Origin: Dipetalonema caudispina
Taxonomy: Eukaryota > Nematoda > Chromadorea > Rhabditida > Onchocercidae
Direction: 5' to 3'
Assembly (NCBI GenBank): GCA_013365325.1
Contig: JABVXV010000259.1
Coordinates: 26,226 to 90,225 of the forward strand
Length of the DNA stretch: 64,000 nt
Each line of letters begins with the position of its first letter. The stretch's first letter is position 1. Of this stretch, positions 14,801 through 27,212 are shown piece by piece. The translations under genes were made by a program, and so were the position numbers. The notes below the pieces were generated by a model. That model was not told the origin of the DNA. It was given only the letters and a program-made list of their open reading frames with translations, and ran no database searches.

Positions 14801-17800
14801 CTATCCAGTAATATTTGTATAAGAAGGCAAAATTGAATAGAAAAGGTTGATGATTGTACTTTAGTTTTTCTAACAAAGGTTAACATAAAACGTAGGAAGA
14901 GAAAATTACAATGCCTATTATATTAAGTATAATTCATCAAGCCTTCATTCATCCGTTAGAAATAAATTTCCTGCCTTAACTTCACTATCATCAATTTTTC
15001 GCTGCCTAACATTTTCATCAATCAATTGACTAATAGGTGTTATGTTTGATTCCAGATTTAAATCATTTTTTAGTATTGTTTGCAACAATTTATTGAAATG
15101 GTAGTTTTATTTATTGAGATATTAATTTGAATTGTTTCTTAAATTTCCAAAATTGTTATTTGTTTGAACATTTATAGGTAAGAATTCGAAAATTTTTGTT
15201 ATTACTATTATTGTATTTTTCATTTTGTTTAAATAACTATGGCTTATTTTGCAATTGTTAGTTAGCGAAATTGTTTGGTATAATTTATAAGAAATGCAAA
15301 TAATTAAGTTGTGAAATTGAGTAAAAGGATGATATTTTAAAAGATAAAAGAAGACGTAATAAAGGAATAATGGAATATAACAGAAATATATTAGACCTAA
15401 AATACTTTAAAGAATTTAGGAGTGTTATTAAAGTTTGATGAAATTTATACCTATATTGTCTATGTAATACGTTTTTCTGAATTATCTAAAATATCATACT
15501 AATCAATCCAATTAAGTAATTATCATAACACTGTTAATATATTTTAATTTATTTTAGTATGACATCTGTCATATGATTTTTAATATGGTTAATCATTGTT
15601 ATTGTTGATATTTGAATAGAGTAAAGAAACAAAATCAAAATGAAACATTGTAGACAGACAAAAAAAAATGTATAAATGAATGAATGCTTAATTGTAATTG
15701 AAATTCTAATCAGAAGAAAAAAGAAAAAAAATGAAACTCTTAATGAAATTTATGAATTATTATTTTATTAGTATGCAAAATATATTTATTAAAATGGACA
15801 AATTAAATGATAGAATTTGCCACTTTCATTTATTTGTTGAAAATTTGCTCCATTATTAATTGCTTTTAATCAAATGATATTTTTTAAATTTATTTACTGC
15901 TAATATTTACACCAATCACACTAAAAATTAATGCATTTAAAGTTAGAATATGAACATATGCATTTATTTGTGTGATAAAAACAAGTTTATTCGAAACAAA
16001 TTTGACATACTTAATCCAAAGGAAATTTATTTGCAACAAGAAATTAGGCAAATAAATATTTAATAAATTTGTATGTAATTTTCATTCATTTATTTCGAGC
16101 AACCCAAACTGCTACTTTCATTTCCACTATTAAATTTCCCTTTCTTTAACGCACGAAGGTGGATTATAACAAATTTCCTAATGAAATTATTCATTTCTGA
16201 ATGTTGAAACTTCTAAAATTCGCTCTTCATAAACTTCCTTTCTTCAATTTTTGAATTATTTAATTCGAAATGATTTCCCAAAAATTTTGCATATACAAAT
16301 TAACTAATTTCGTCCAATCAACTTCTTTCTACATCGATAATAATTAATGTTACTTTTAATTGAGCTTTAGATTTTTGCTCCTCACTACAATTTATTTTCT
16401 CCTCATCTTCTTCCTGACAACAAGAAAACTTTTTCTAAACTACCAATTATTTCAGAATATATTCTGTCATTTACCTTCTTCTTCACCTATCTGATTTTTT
16501 GAGGAAAAAAAAAAAGATTCATTAGGAAAGAATTTTTATGTATTAGATGTAATAGACCTCATACAAATTAAATTTATTCAAAAAATAAAACTTCTTTTTT
16601 TGTTAAAAAAAAAAATTTTTTTTTCTGTCGTGATGTTTTACGCTTGGTTACATTTAATCAATCACAAAGTTTGTTGAATTTATTGTTGCTACGTAAAAAA
16701 AATACAATAATGTAAATGATGGAACAAAAAAAAAAAAAAAAAAGTTTCTTTATAGATTAAATTATCAGTATGGCCAATCTATGATCAGTTAATTAGCAGT
16801 ACTTGTGAGACTAATTTCGAATCATTCATCAACACTCAAATGTAGATTAATTTTCAACATAGTATACTTTAATATAAAACAATTGTAAGTACTGCAAACC
16901 TAATTTTATCAATTCTTTTTTCGAATTTAGTGATGTTCTTAATGATAATTCATCTTTTTCCTTTTACTCATAACATTTCTGAAATATTTTACATTTAAAA
17001 AAAAAAAAACCAATTTGTTATAATATATTAGCAATGCAGAATGTAGCTTTATCCAAGTCGAAAAGTCACTCTTTCAAGCTTGAATTTGGTATGCAGTCGT
17101 TCCTGATATGGAAAATATGTTTTAATATAAATGATCGGATAATTTTCAGATTGATCATTTTTATTATGGTATAAAATATTTTTATAAATTTTTTTATTTC
17201 AATAAGTCATTCATTAATCCATTTGATGGCTAAATAATATTTAACTAATTTGAATACTATGAGAATATTAAGAGTACTTAATTTTCAAATATTTTCAGAT
17301 ATACATATATATATAAACAAACTTTTGCATAAAATGATAGAAAAAAATGATTTCTAAAAACTAAAAAATAACTTTTCTTACCAAAAATAAATATTATTAC
17401 TTATAAAGAAAGTATCCATCTATCAAATTATGCAAGTAAACGAAGTATCAAATTATTTTTTTAAAAAAATTTATGTTTAACAACAAAATAGTTATAGTGT
17501 TAGTTAACTTAAAGGGTAAGTACTTTTTTTTTTCGCATTTCTTACATTTTATTCTACTAGACACTACTAATACTATTATTCTTGTGGAATTTAATATTGT
17601 TATTTAGTTTCTGAAAAACAATAATTCTATTATCAAATTAAATAATTATATAATTATTTTTATTCTTCTTATAAGTACTTTCTTTCTTTTTTTCCTTTTC
17701 TTTTTTCTGATTACTTCCGAAATTATTTTTCCTTCCTTCAATAATTACCTTTCTTTTTTTTTTTCTCTTTCAGGTGGAAAACCTTTCCTACTCGAAAAAA

Positions 17801-18641
17801 AAAAAAAATATATATATATAAAAGAAACAGGAATTCGCTTTTTAAACTTGTTTTATTACTGGAAATAAATTGAACAAATAAGCAAGCAATAGTTGCTGTT
17901 ATACTAATACTATTACTGCTACAATCGGATTTAATTTCACAAATTTTGGAAAATAAATGCAATTGCATTAAAAATTCATTTCATTGTTAAACTTTTCATT
18001 GTTAAATTTTCATTCCATTGTTCAATTCATTTTTCACAATTCAACAATGTGAATGATAACTAATATGATTGTGACAGCAATACTGAGTGAAATGATTATA
18101 ATAATAATAAATAATAGTTTGATAAAAGTTTATTTAAAAATTTTTTTTTTTTTTTTTTTTTTTGCTATAAAATAGCTCTGTAAGATTGTTTTTATAGAAA
18201 CAACAAACATTTTGAAATCAATGGGAGTAAAATCTATGTTTGATAAGTGCACTATCATCACATATTGTATTTGTTGTTTAATAAAATCAAAACTTATAAT
18301 TATTCTAACTTACGTCATCCTTTTTGATATAAACATTAAAATTCATAATAGTACAAAAAATTAAATTCATAGATTGCACTTTTTTTTTTTTTTCTTTAAT
18401 GAAAAATAGAAGCAACATATGCTAAAGATTTTATTTCACAGGATAATAGATCTCGATATTTGTTTATTCATCTAATTTTCCTGATCGATATCACCTTGAT
18501 GATATGATTTCGTATAAAATGTTATCAAATAGAATGTCTGTGCATGACTAACAGCGTCATTGTATTATAATTCTGCCTATGACACCCTTCTAATCTGTAA
18601 TGTTGGGCCTATGTATTGTCACAAATTATTCAAAATTTCAG
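11835..18641. other. Intergenic region, AT-rich, no gene seen
   Basis: About 6.8 kb after the PAL gene. I read both strands and found no exon-like blocks with family motifs. It contains many homopolymer runs and one set of roughly 200-bp tandem repeats. Open frames near 17.7-18.0 kb (minus) are low-complexity chance frames. Confidence 0.6.
14553..15040. repeat. Tandem repeat, unit about 200 bp, about 2.4 diverged copies
   Basis: The block starting at 14553 (CCTATATTGTTAGC) recurs at 14754 (CCTACAATGTCAGC), with the shared core CCAGTAATATTTGTATAAG in both. A third partial copy begins near 14945. Copies are diverged by substitutions and small indels, so the array is old. No coding potential is seen. 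Confidence 0.8.
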
Positions 18642-18746
18642 GATCATCACTACCAACCACGTGTATTTGTAGTTTTTACCTTTTTTTTTTTTTTGCCGCA
18701 TCATTCCCTTTATAACTATCTATACTGTACTGTTGGATTATTTTCA
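18642..18746 (+). promoter_or_regulatory. Probable trans-splice acceptor and short 5' UTR of ZIP gene A
   Basis: AAAATTTCAG ends at 18641 and the first ATG downstream (18747) is the in-frame start. The duplicated gene has the same arrangement (TTTTAG at 24320, first ATG at 24414). This supports a conserved acceptor rather than an upstream coding exon. Confidence 0.5.
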
Positions 18747-21207
18747 ATGATCATGGATGGTGGAAGTATTTTCAAGTCTGAATGTATGTTTTCATTTTCA
18801 TAACTTTGAAAAAATATTTAGGAATTTCTTTTTTAATTTGAAAATTTTCTTGAATTTCAGCCCTATTATATGGTTTCATATCGATTACTGTAATATCGCT
18901 ATTATCCCTAACTGGCCTTGTATTTTTACCCATTATCAAAGGCAAACGGCGAAATAGATGGATGCAAATTTTTATTGCTTTGGCTGCTTCAACGATGAGC
19001 TCAGATGCTTTACTTCATATTTTACCACAGGTATTTTTTGTTTTACTCGTTACCATTACTAGTAGTTAAGGTAAGGAGAGATCGATTTTTGACTGCTAAT
19101 TTCTGATCACAAATCGACAGCATTCTATGAATGTTCAAAACAGACTACAGACTAAACTGGGATTTAAATATTCTTTAGACGGATGGAAATTTGAGCGGCA
19201 GATATGTAGATAACAATTTTACTAATTACGTAATGATTACGAAATGGTAAATCTGAAGAAGTCGGTAATGCCCATTTTTAAAGGTAGTCGGAACTCATAA
19301 TCATTCACACCGCAATCATGATCATCATCATCATCATCATCATGAAACAGAACACAATGATTCGGGTCATCATCATCATCATCATCATCAGGATGATAAG
19401 GTTATGCTTCGAACTTTAAACATTAACCAATGTAATGCTGAAGCTTTTTTTACTTTTTCCACAAGTATTTATTTCAATAATAATGATGGCTATAGTTATC
19501 GTATATATTTGAATATTTGTATATCGTGATTGATGTTTTGTAATATTTCTAGAAAAATGAAATATTCATCTCCGATGATCATTCAATGTTGCTCAAAATG
19601 ACAGCTGTAATTGGATCCGTTTATGTGCTCTACATATTAGAATTCATTAGTGCTTTACCCGTCTGGAAAAGAAAAAGTGTAAGTTAGGGTAAAAATAATT
19701 AATATCAAAATATGAATTCTGAAGTCTTAAGAAATTCTATAGAATAATTTCAGAAAGCAACAGAAACTAGGAAGATTTCCGCTATAACGCAAAATGATTG
19801 GTCGAACTGTGAAACGTAAGTTAAAAGAATTAATAATAAATCATAATTATTCACAATGTCCTTAGAAACAAAAAACTAATCAAATGTTTGTAAAGCGATC
19901 ATCGTACGTATTAGTTGAACTGTTCAGCCGTATTGTTAATCAAACAACTTTCTCAAATTTCATATAAAACCGTAATGCTAAAAAAATTCTTCATTATCAT
20001 ATTTATCGAATTTTTCTAATTTCATTTATCGCAATTCATATTCAAATGATTTTTAAATTTCAAATACTTTTCTTTTTATCTTTCTCACTTATGCGAACAT
20101 ACAGATGAAATCAGTTTTAGAACAGGATTTTGTTGAATAAAATTTTTAATTTTTTAATATTAAAGTGTTTTTTTAAGAAGTAGAAAAACTAAATAATAAA
20201 TGTTAAAGTGGAAGCAGGAAAAGTATTGATAACAGTTGTGGTCATCACGGTATTGGTAGTGGTATTGCCGATGAACCAGTAGTGATGTGCGGCCTTAAAA
20301 GTGCTGCATTTGTGATCATTTTTGGTGATGCAATTCATAATTTCATTGATGGAATTGCTGTTGGTGCAAGTTTCGCTATCTCAAATCAAGTTGGGTTCGC
20401 GACAAGCATTGCTGTTGTGTGTCACGAGTTACCACATGAATTAGGTTTAAATTTTGCTTCATTCGCATTGCTTTAATTTCTTTTACAGTTCTGAATTTAT
20501 GTGAATTATCAAAATTTTCAAAGTTTTGAAATTATTTTGAGACCCAAGATTTTGTAATGTTCAGATATTCCGAATTTTTCATTTGTTTTTTCAACTTCAA
20601 CTAAATTATTCATAAAAATCTTCTCGTTAAATCTAGGTGATTTCGCAGTCTTAATCGAATCAGGCCTTTCCATTTCTCGTGCCATATTCCTAAATTTTCT
20701 TTCTTCTTTAACTGCTTATGCGGGATTATTTCTTGGCCTAGCAGCAATTAGTGTGGACAGCGCTGTCGAAATATTGCTTGCCATTACAGCTGGAATGTTT
20801 TTGTATGTTGCTTGGCTTGATATGGTATGTTAAGTTTTTCCTTTTTTCTTCCCAATATTTTCTTAATATTAATAGGATGGGATTATGCTATGGCACATTT
20901 TGGGAGATGACCGAATTTTCAGAGTTTTAATTTCATATTGGCAACCAAATTGGGAAAGAAACGATTTGATTTAATCTAATTTAACACAGATTCGATGATT
21001 TAGTTTTCATTGATTTTGCAAGAGCCTACAACTCCATTTTAAATGTTGTATGTATTTTGTTTACAGTTGATACATTTGAAAAAGGAATCAACATCGATGA
21101 ATGACAAATGGTACATAACGTTATTGCTTCAGAATATCGGTTTTATTATAGGATTTTTGATTATGTTCACAATTGGTTGGTATGAGGAAGCTCTTGCGTC
21201 ACTTTAG
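18747..21207 (+). CDS. LIV-1-type ZIP zinc transporter, copy A
   Basis: SLC39/ZIP proteins move zinc (some iron or manganese) into the cytosol. Eight exons in phase: 18747-18783, 18861-19030, 19284-19400, 19553-19678, 19754-19815, 20218-20444, 20637-20824 and 21067-21207, giving 355 residues. TM1 follows a very short N-terminus. TM2 ends in [12 protein letters not shown] 39-residue His-rich loop is encoded by its own exon, with two runs of seven His. TM3 follows, then TM4 with the metal site HNFIDG and TM5 with the LIV-1 signature [14 protein letters not shown], then three more hydrophobic segments. The signature groups it with the ZIP4/6/10 branch rather than ZIP7/13. The large ectodomain usual in that branch is absent if the start is right. 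The gene is one half of a tandem duplication. A polyadenylation signal AATAAA is near 21360. Confidence 0.9.
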
Positions 21208-21649
21208 GTAGCATCTGTGACAGCCTTCTTTTTTTGTCTTTATGTATTTGAATTTCACAGCAATGAAAAAGAATGATTCTTTAAAATATGAAATCTTCGG
21301 AAATCTTTATTTATGTTCTGAAAATCATAATTAGGATAAGTATGTGCGAACAAAAAGGTAATAAAAAGTAACCTTTTTATAATTTAAATACTTCTTCATT
21401 TGATGGCTCATTCAGAATATATAAAATAGTATAGAAAGGAGAAATGAGTTAAGAAAGTTAGGTAAACGTTTCCCTTCTTTATAGTCTTAAAATTTTGCAA
21501 TTTTTTTTTCTGGTTTTGCGGAAGTTTTGGTCCATAACATTGCAAGATCGGAGGATGCCTCATCAAAAATTATTTGAATATCGCTGTACATTTATAATGA
21601 TACCGACTAGCCTTATTTAATGGTAGCAGCCTTGTTAATTTGTTTTTAC

Positions 21650-21815
21650 AATTCGATGAAGAATTTTCTATCGCTGTTTGTATTCTTAAAAATTATGCAA
21701 ATCTTTATTGTTGTTTGAATTGAAGTTTCCCACTATTGTCCACTATGTTTCTACAGAAAAATTATACAAATTCATATCGTTGTTTGCATCGTAAAATTGT
21801 GGAGGTTCGTGTCGT
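21650..21815. repeat. Minisatellite 3' of ZIP copy A, short allele
   Basis: About four imperfect units resembling GTAAAAATTATGCAAATCTT followed by a T/G-rich part ending TTGTTTGCAT. The equivalent position after ZIP copy B carries a much longer array. Confidence 0.65.
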
Positions 21816-22233
21816 TCTTGGGAATGACGAAAATATGGAAGATTGCTTTGAGGATTACCATCAAATTAGAGAACCCTTATTCTTCCAAACTCTAAATGCG
21901 GTTTTGTTGACCTTTTGACCCATTAGATTGGCATGGTGTATCTATATGTGGATATAATACTTGTTTTGAAAAGGTATGATTTGTTGGTAGAATCTTGATA
22001 TTACCATTTGCAACAAACAAACATCACAAATTGTACTATTTAAAGAAATAAGAGCAAATGAATTTGGTTGGGAACAGCAGAAGTTGAAAATCATTTGTTT
22101 GAAGGAAGTATCTGTGTCGTAATGGATTCAGATACCATCCAATAAGTCAATTTGTTCGGTTTTGTAAAGCAAACACAAATAAAATATATTTTGTAAAGTT
22201 CTTCTATCAAAAAAATAATACAAATTTCATTGT

Positions 22234-22325
22234 TTAATGCCTTACTTCACGTAAGGTATTGTCAGGTGATACAGCATGTTCACGTACAACTTTTCGACGA
22301 TGACGCGCATGTGATGATTGTGACT
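22234..22325 (-). pseudogene. Orphan last exon of the convergent gene, duplicated with ZIP A
   Basis: This is a near-identical copy of the terminal exon at 28759-28850. It has the same TTTTTAG acceptor, open frame (30 codons after two phase bases) and TAA stop. The upstream exon present at 28981-29145 has no counterpart: similarity stops near 22450. It is therefore most simply a duplicated fragment without its gene, although the frame is still intact. It could be spliced to an unknown upstream exon. Confidence 0.75.
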
Positions 22326-22615
22326 CTAAAAAGTATATCATTTAAATTTCACAATAAATAACCATCTGTTTCTAGCAATACTATAAAGAATTCAATTAAA
22401 GGAATTTTAATTAATTCCTCGTATTAAACTGTTTAATGCCGAAATAACAAATATCTTCATGTAAACATTTCAAAAGAATTCAAAATCTGTAAAATGTGTA
22501 ACAGAATATTTCATATTTTTTCGACTCTTTCTTAAAGAAATTTTCTTATACCTATAAATTCAAAATTATCATAGGTATAATGCAATCAATTCTGCTTTAG
22601 TAATGATAAGAATAC

Positions 22616-23259
22616 ATTAGGCCTTCAGTTTCTTTCATTTGTATTAACATAAATTTCCCTAACTTTCCCGCCAGTTATACAAAATAATTTCCTCATATTC
22701 TGATTGGTTCAAAATTTTTTCTGCCTTCAGGTAGTAATGTCTTCTTATTAGGCCTTCAACTTCTATAAATAATGTGACCTTCTCTCTTCTTCCCTCTTGT
22801 TATATTATCCTCCCATTCGACCTCTATATAAACTTAACATTTCCATCATTTATTCATTCATTCCTTTTCAGTTATTACTGGTGTGTATGTTCGTGTTTCT
22901 GTTGTTAGAAGATGTTGTATAGTTTCTTGATCCTTTCATTCAGGAATATCATTCCATCTGGAATTTCCGGTATATGTATCCGGTGTAAATGTAATCCCAT
23001 GAGACAGATTTCACATGAATTATTATATTCTATCCCATTTTGATTGTAAATAATTGTTACTTTTTATTAAATCTTCAGTTTGTTTCTTTTGCATAGTAAA
23101 TCTTTCTTTGACCTTCCCGCCATTCTTACGAAAAAAAATAATTCGCTCAAATTTTGATTGCTTCGAAATTTTTTCTTAGATAGTTATAATTCCTATTAGA
23201 TCTTCAATTCCTTCAATGTATGTGTGATACCTTCTATCATTTTATGACCTTTCACCTTT

Positions 23260-23350
<91 letters not shown>

Positions 23351-23712
23351 CATTAATTATCTCTGATATGTTTTTCTCTGTGCTTTTATTTGTTGGAGAA
23401 TGTATCGTATCAATTCGGATTTTTTGCACAGAAGTCATCTTATGCTTATAATTATCACAGTCTTCATCAATTATGAGACAGGTTTTACCTGAGCTACCTA
23501 ATGCGAGAATATTTCCACTTTAGGTAACAAATACTACTACATTATATTAGGCTTTCAATTTCTTCCATCCATATAAAATAATTTCTCTAATTTTTCCATT
23601 AATTATACGAAAAGCATTTCCAGAAATTTTGAAATTCTTTCTGTCTTCTTTAAATTGCAGGTAATGTTATTTTTTATTAGGCCTTTAATTCCTTCAATGT
23701 ATGTATGATACC
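22616..23712. repeat. Three diverged copies of a long-period repeat
   Basis: Copies lie near 22616-22780, 23069-23235 and 23546-23712. Each has a TTAGGCCTTCA-like start, a C/T-rich CTTTCCCGCCA-like stretch, TTATACGAAAA, a GATTG..TCGAAATTTTTTCT part, and a second TTAGGCCTTCAATTCCTTCAATGTATG block. The period is about 450-480 bp. Weaker matches in the intervening sequence suggest the whole period is repeated. Confidence 0.7.
23261..23346. repeat. (TA)n microsatellite
   Basis: About 85 bases of near-perfect TA repeat inside the spacer between ZIP copies. Confidence 0.97.
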
Positions 23713-24413
23713 TTTGTCCTTTGTCTCTGCTCCTACCTGTTATTATTATTGTTTACTGTAAATATCTTATAGTTTCTTATTTTTGATGTTGAAACTTTCT
23801 ACCACTTTACTCTTATAAATGTGATTTGTTCATTCTTTCCTGTACAATTACACTGACATATATATATGTCTTTGTTTCTTTATTCGTATCCTTATATAGA
23901 AGTCTTTTTACACTTCTAATTATGGAATTTTTGTTGTAATACGACGAGTTTCTTTAAAGTTTCTACACAATACATTCTATCCTTTTTCAATCATAAATAA
24001 GGTTATTTTCTTTAGGTTTCTATTGACATTTGTTTCTTTCTGCTAAATTTTTGTTGATAAAATGATTCTTTTAAAAAAAAAAAGTAAGAATATTATATGC
24101 TAAAATTTCATTTCATAACATAGTATACTTTGATGTTCGTTTATTCACCTAATGTTTTAGATCGATACCATTTCTATGAATTCATATAAATTGTTATCAA
24201 ATATAGTGTCAGTGCATTCCTGAAGCATCAAATGTTATTGTACTGTAATTTTGCCTATAATGCCCTTTTGATCTGTATTATTTAACCCTATTTATTGCTA
24301 CTAATTGTTTAAAATTTTAGGTTTATCATTGCAAAAACTCTCGAAGTATATTTATAATTTTGCAATTACATTCCTTCTGTAACTATCTATATTGTACTGT
24401 TGGATTAGTTTCA

Positions 24414-27212
24414 ATGATCATGGATGGTGGAAGTATTTTCAAGTCTAAATGTATGTTTTCAATTTTTATGATATTAAAAAAATGCTTGGGAATTTTTTTT
24501 TTAATTTGAAAATTTCCTTGAATTTCAGCCCTATTATATGGTTTCACATCGATTACTGTAATATCGCTATTATCCCTAACTGGTCTTGTATTTTTACCCG
24601 TTATCAAAGGAAAATGGCGAAATAGATGGATGCAAATTTTTATTGCTTTAGCTGTTTCAACGTTGTGCTCAGATGCTTTACTTCATATTTTACCGCAGGT
24701 ATTTTTTGTTTTACCCAATTACCATTACTAGTAGTTAAGGCAAGGAGAGACCGACTCCTGACTGCTAATTTCTGATCAAATCGACAATATTCCAATGAAT
24801 AGTTCAAAACAGATCACGGGTTTATCAGATTATTGATCTTAAATGTTTTTGAGATGATTGGAAATCTAAATGGCATGATGTGTTGATAACAATTTTATTG
24901 TAAAACTGGTAGAACGGTTGCGATTATATTCATTTCCTAATGAATTTAAAGAATAAGTAAAGTCCATTTTGAACCATTCAGGTAGTTGGAGTGCACGATC
25001 ATTTTCATCACGACCACGGGCATCACCATCATCATCATGATCACGATCACATTCAAGTGAAACATAATCATTCGGATCATCATCATCATCACCATCATGA
25101 CCACAGTCATCTTCAAATGGAACACAATCACTCGGACCTCCATCATGATCACGATCATCTTCTAATGGAACACAATCATTCGGATCACCATCATCATCAC
25201 CACCATGACCACAGTCCTCTTCAAATGGAACACAATCACTCGGATCTCCATCATAATCACGATCACCTTCAAATGGAACACAATCATTCGGATCACCATC
25301 ATCATCATCACCATCACGATCAAAATTATCTTCAAATGGAACATAACCATTCGGATCACCATCATGATCATCATCAACATCACCATGATGATCATAAGGT
25401 TACTTTCTGAAATTTTAGAATATTGCTACTGAACTAATCTATTAATATAATACTAAGCTTTTTACTTTTTTGATCAATTTTCACCTCAGTGAAAATATTG
25501 GTTATGGTCATTGCAAACATATAAATATTTGTATATCATGATTGATGCTTCGCATATTTATAGAAAATTTCCGATGATCATTCAATGTTGCTTAAAATGA
25601 CAGCCGTAATTGGAACCGTTTACATTCTCTACATACTTGAATTCATTGGCGCTTCACCGGTCCGAGAAGAAAAAAGTGTAAGCAAGAAACATATATATAT
25701 ATGCATAAATTTTTTTTTCTTGAAAAAATCATAGATTTTGGAATTTTATTGAATTTTATTTCAGGAAGCTACGAAAGTTGTGAAGGTATCCGCTGTACTG
25801 CAAAAGGGTTGGTCAGATTGTGAAACGTAAGTCGAGAGAAATAATTATTAATCATAATTAATTTGAATGATCTCAGAAGCAAAAATTAACGTACCTAATG
25901 TCAGAAATTAAAGATGATCAATCACACTGTTATCAAGTAGCTTCTACAAACTTCATGCAAAAGTGCAATGCTAACAGAAAGATAACTTTTCTTTATCAAA
26001 ATATCAAATTTCAGATCTCATTTATCGCACTTCACATTGAAATGAAATTTGATTTTCAAATATCTTTCCTTTTATCTATTTTTACATATGCGAACATATA
26101 TATAGACAGAATCATATAGATAAAATCAGTTTTCGAACAGGACTTCGTTTAATTAAATCCTTAAGTTCTCATTATTTAACTGCTTTTTTAAGAAGTAGAA
26201 AAACTAAATAATAAATGTTAAAGTGGAAGCAGGGAAAGTATTGATAACAGTTGTGGTCATCACGGTATTAGTAGTGGTATTGCCGATGAACCAGTAGTGA
26301 TGTGCGGGCTTAAAAGTGCTGCATTTGTGATCATTTTTGGTGATGCAATTCATAATTTCATTGATGGAATTGCTGTTGGTGCAAGTTTCGTTATCTCAAA
26401 TCAAGTTGGTTTAGCGACAAGCATTGCTGTTGCATGTCACGAGTTACCACATGAATTAGGTTTAAATTTACTTCATTCGCATTATTTTAATATTTTTTTC
26501 ATAGTTCTGAATTTATGCGAATTATCAAAATTTTCAAATTTTGGAGCTATTCTCAAGATTTTGTAATGCCTAGATATTCCGAATTTTTTATTTTTTCAAT
26601 TTCAATTGAATTATTCATAAAAATCTTCTCGTTAAATCTAGGTGATTTCGCAGTCTTAATCGAATCAGGCCTTTCCATTCCTCGTGCCATGTTCCTAAAT
26701 TTTCTTTCTTCTTTAACTGCTTATGCGGGATTATTTCTTGGCCTAGCAGCAATTCGTGTGGACAGCGCTGTCGAAATATTGCTTGCCATTACAGCTGGAA
26801 TGTTTTTGTATGTTGCTTGGCTTGATATGGTATGTTAAGTTTTTCCTTTTTTCTTCCCAATATTTTCTTAATATTAATAGGATGGGATTATGCTATGGCA
26901 CATTTTGGGAGATGACCGAATTTTCAGAGTTTTAATTTCATATTGGCAACCAAATTGGGAAAGAAACGATTTGATTTAATCTAATTTAACACAGATTCGA
27001 TGATTTAGTTTTCATTGATTTTGCAAGAGCCTACAACTCCATTTTAAATGTTGTATGTATTTTGTTTACAGTTGATACATTTGAAAAAGGAATCAACATC
27101 GATGAATGACAAATGGTACATAACGTTATTGCTTCAGAATATCGGTTTTATTATAGGATTTTTGATTATGTTCACAATTGGTTGGTATGAGGAAGCTCTT
27201 GCGTCACTTTAG
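24414..27212 (+). CDS. LIV-1-type ZIP zinc transporter, copy B, with expanded His-rich loop
   Basis: Paralogue of copy A with the same eight-exon structure: 24414-24450, 24529-24698, 24982-25398, 25564-25677, 25765-25826, 26233-26459, 26642-26829 and 27072-27212, giving 451 residues. HNFIDG (TM4) and [14 protein letters not shown] (TM5) are intact. The loop exon between TM2 and TM3 is 139 residues against 39 in copy A. About half of it is His, built from repeats of MEHNHSD (five copies plus a VKHNHSD variant) alternating with poly-His runs. ZIP topology would put this loop on the extracellular or lumenal side. The next exon lacks four residues present in copy A, and the short exons after the loop differ at many positions. 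From the end of exon 7 to the 3' UTR the DNA is indistinguishable from copy A. AATAAA is at 27365. Confidence 0.9.
24991..25398 (+). repeat. His-rich coding repeat (CAT/CAC with MEHNHSD units)
   Basis: An in-frame repeat array inside the third exon of ZIP copy B. Higher-order units of about 17-19 codons read roughly LQMEHNHSD plus a His/Asp run. Units alternate between a seven- to eight-His form and an LHHDHDH form, which suggests duplication of two-unit blocks. Confidence 0.9.

Larger units (their letters stand above)
18400..22450. repeat. Segmental duplication, copy A
   Basis: This block matches 24080-28970 in order and orientation. It holds the ZIP gene, its 3' flank, a minisatellite and the last exon of a convergent gene. 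Homology fades on the left near 18.4 kb and on the right near 22450, where the partner continues into the intron and upstream exon of the convergent gene. From about 20755 to 21450 I see no difference from the partner (offset 6005). Confidence 0.9.
22451..24079. other. Spacer between the duplicated ZIP blocks
   Basis: About 1.6 kb absent from the duplicated unit. It consists mostly of a diverged long-period repeat and a TA microsatellite. No coding exon is seen. Open frames across the microsatellite are artefacts of TA codons. Confidence 0.7.

Noticed and set aside
16501..18170. Homopolymer-rich stretch as retroposed element tails
   Set aside because: Many A and T runs occur, but no adjacent element body, target-site duplication or coding remnant is visible.
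18600..18803. Extended N-terminus for ZIP A starting at 18600
   Set aside because: It would cross a TTTCAG acceptor and a poly-T run and is not conserved in copy B. The first ATG after the acceptor is at the same place in both copies.
23196..23438. Frame with an Ile-Tyr repeat
   Set aside because: Translation of the TA microsatellite.
24946..25395. Minus-strand Met/Val/Ile-rich frames opposite the ZIP B loop
   Set aside because: They are the complement of the CAT/CAC repeat (ATG/GTG), open only because the sense repeat lacks stop complements.
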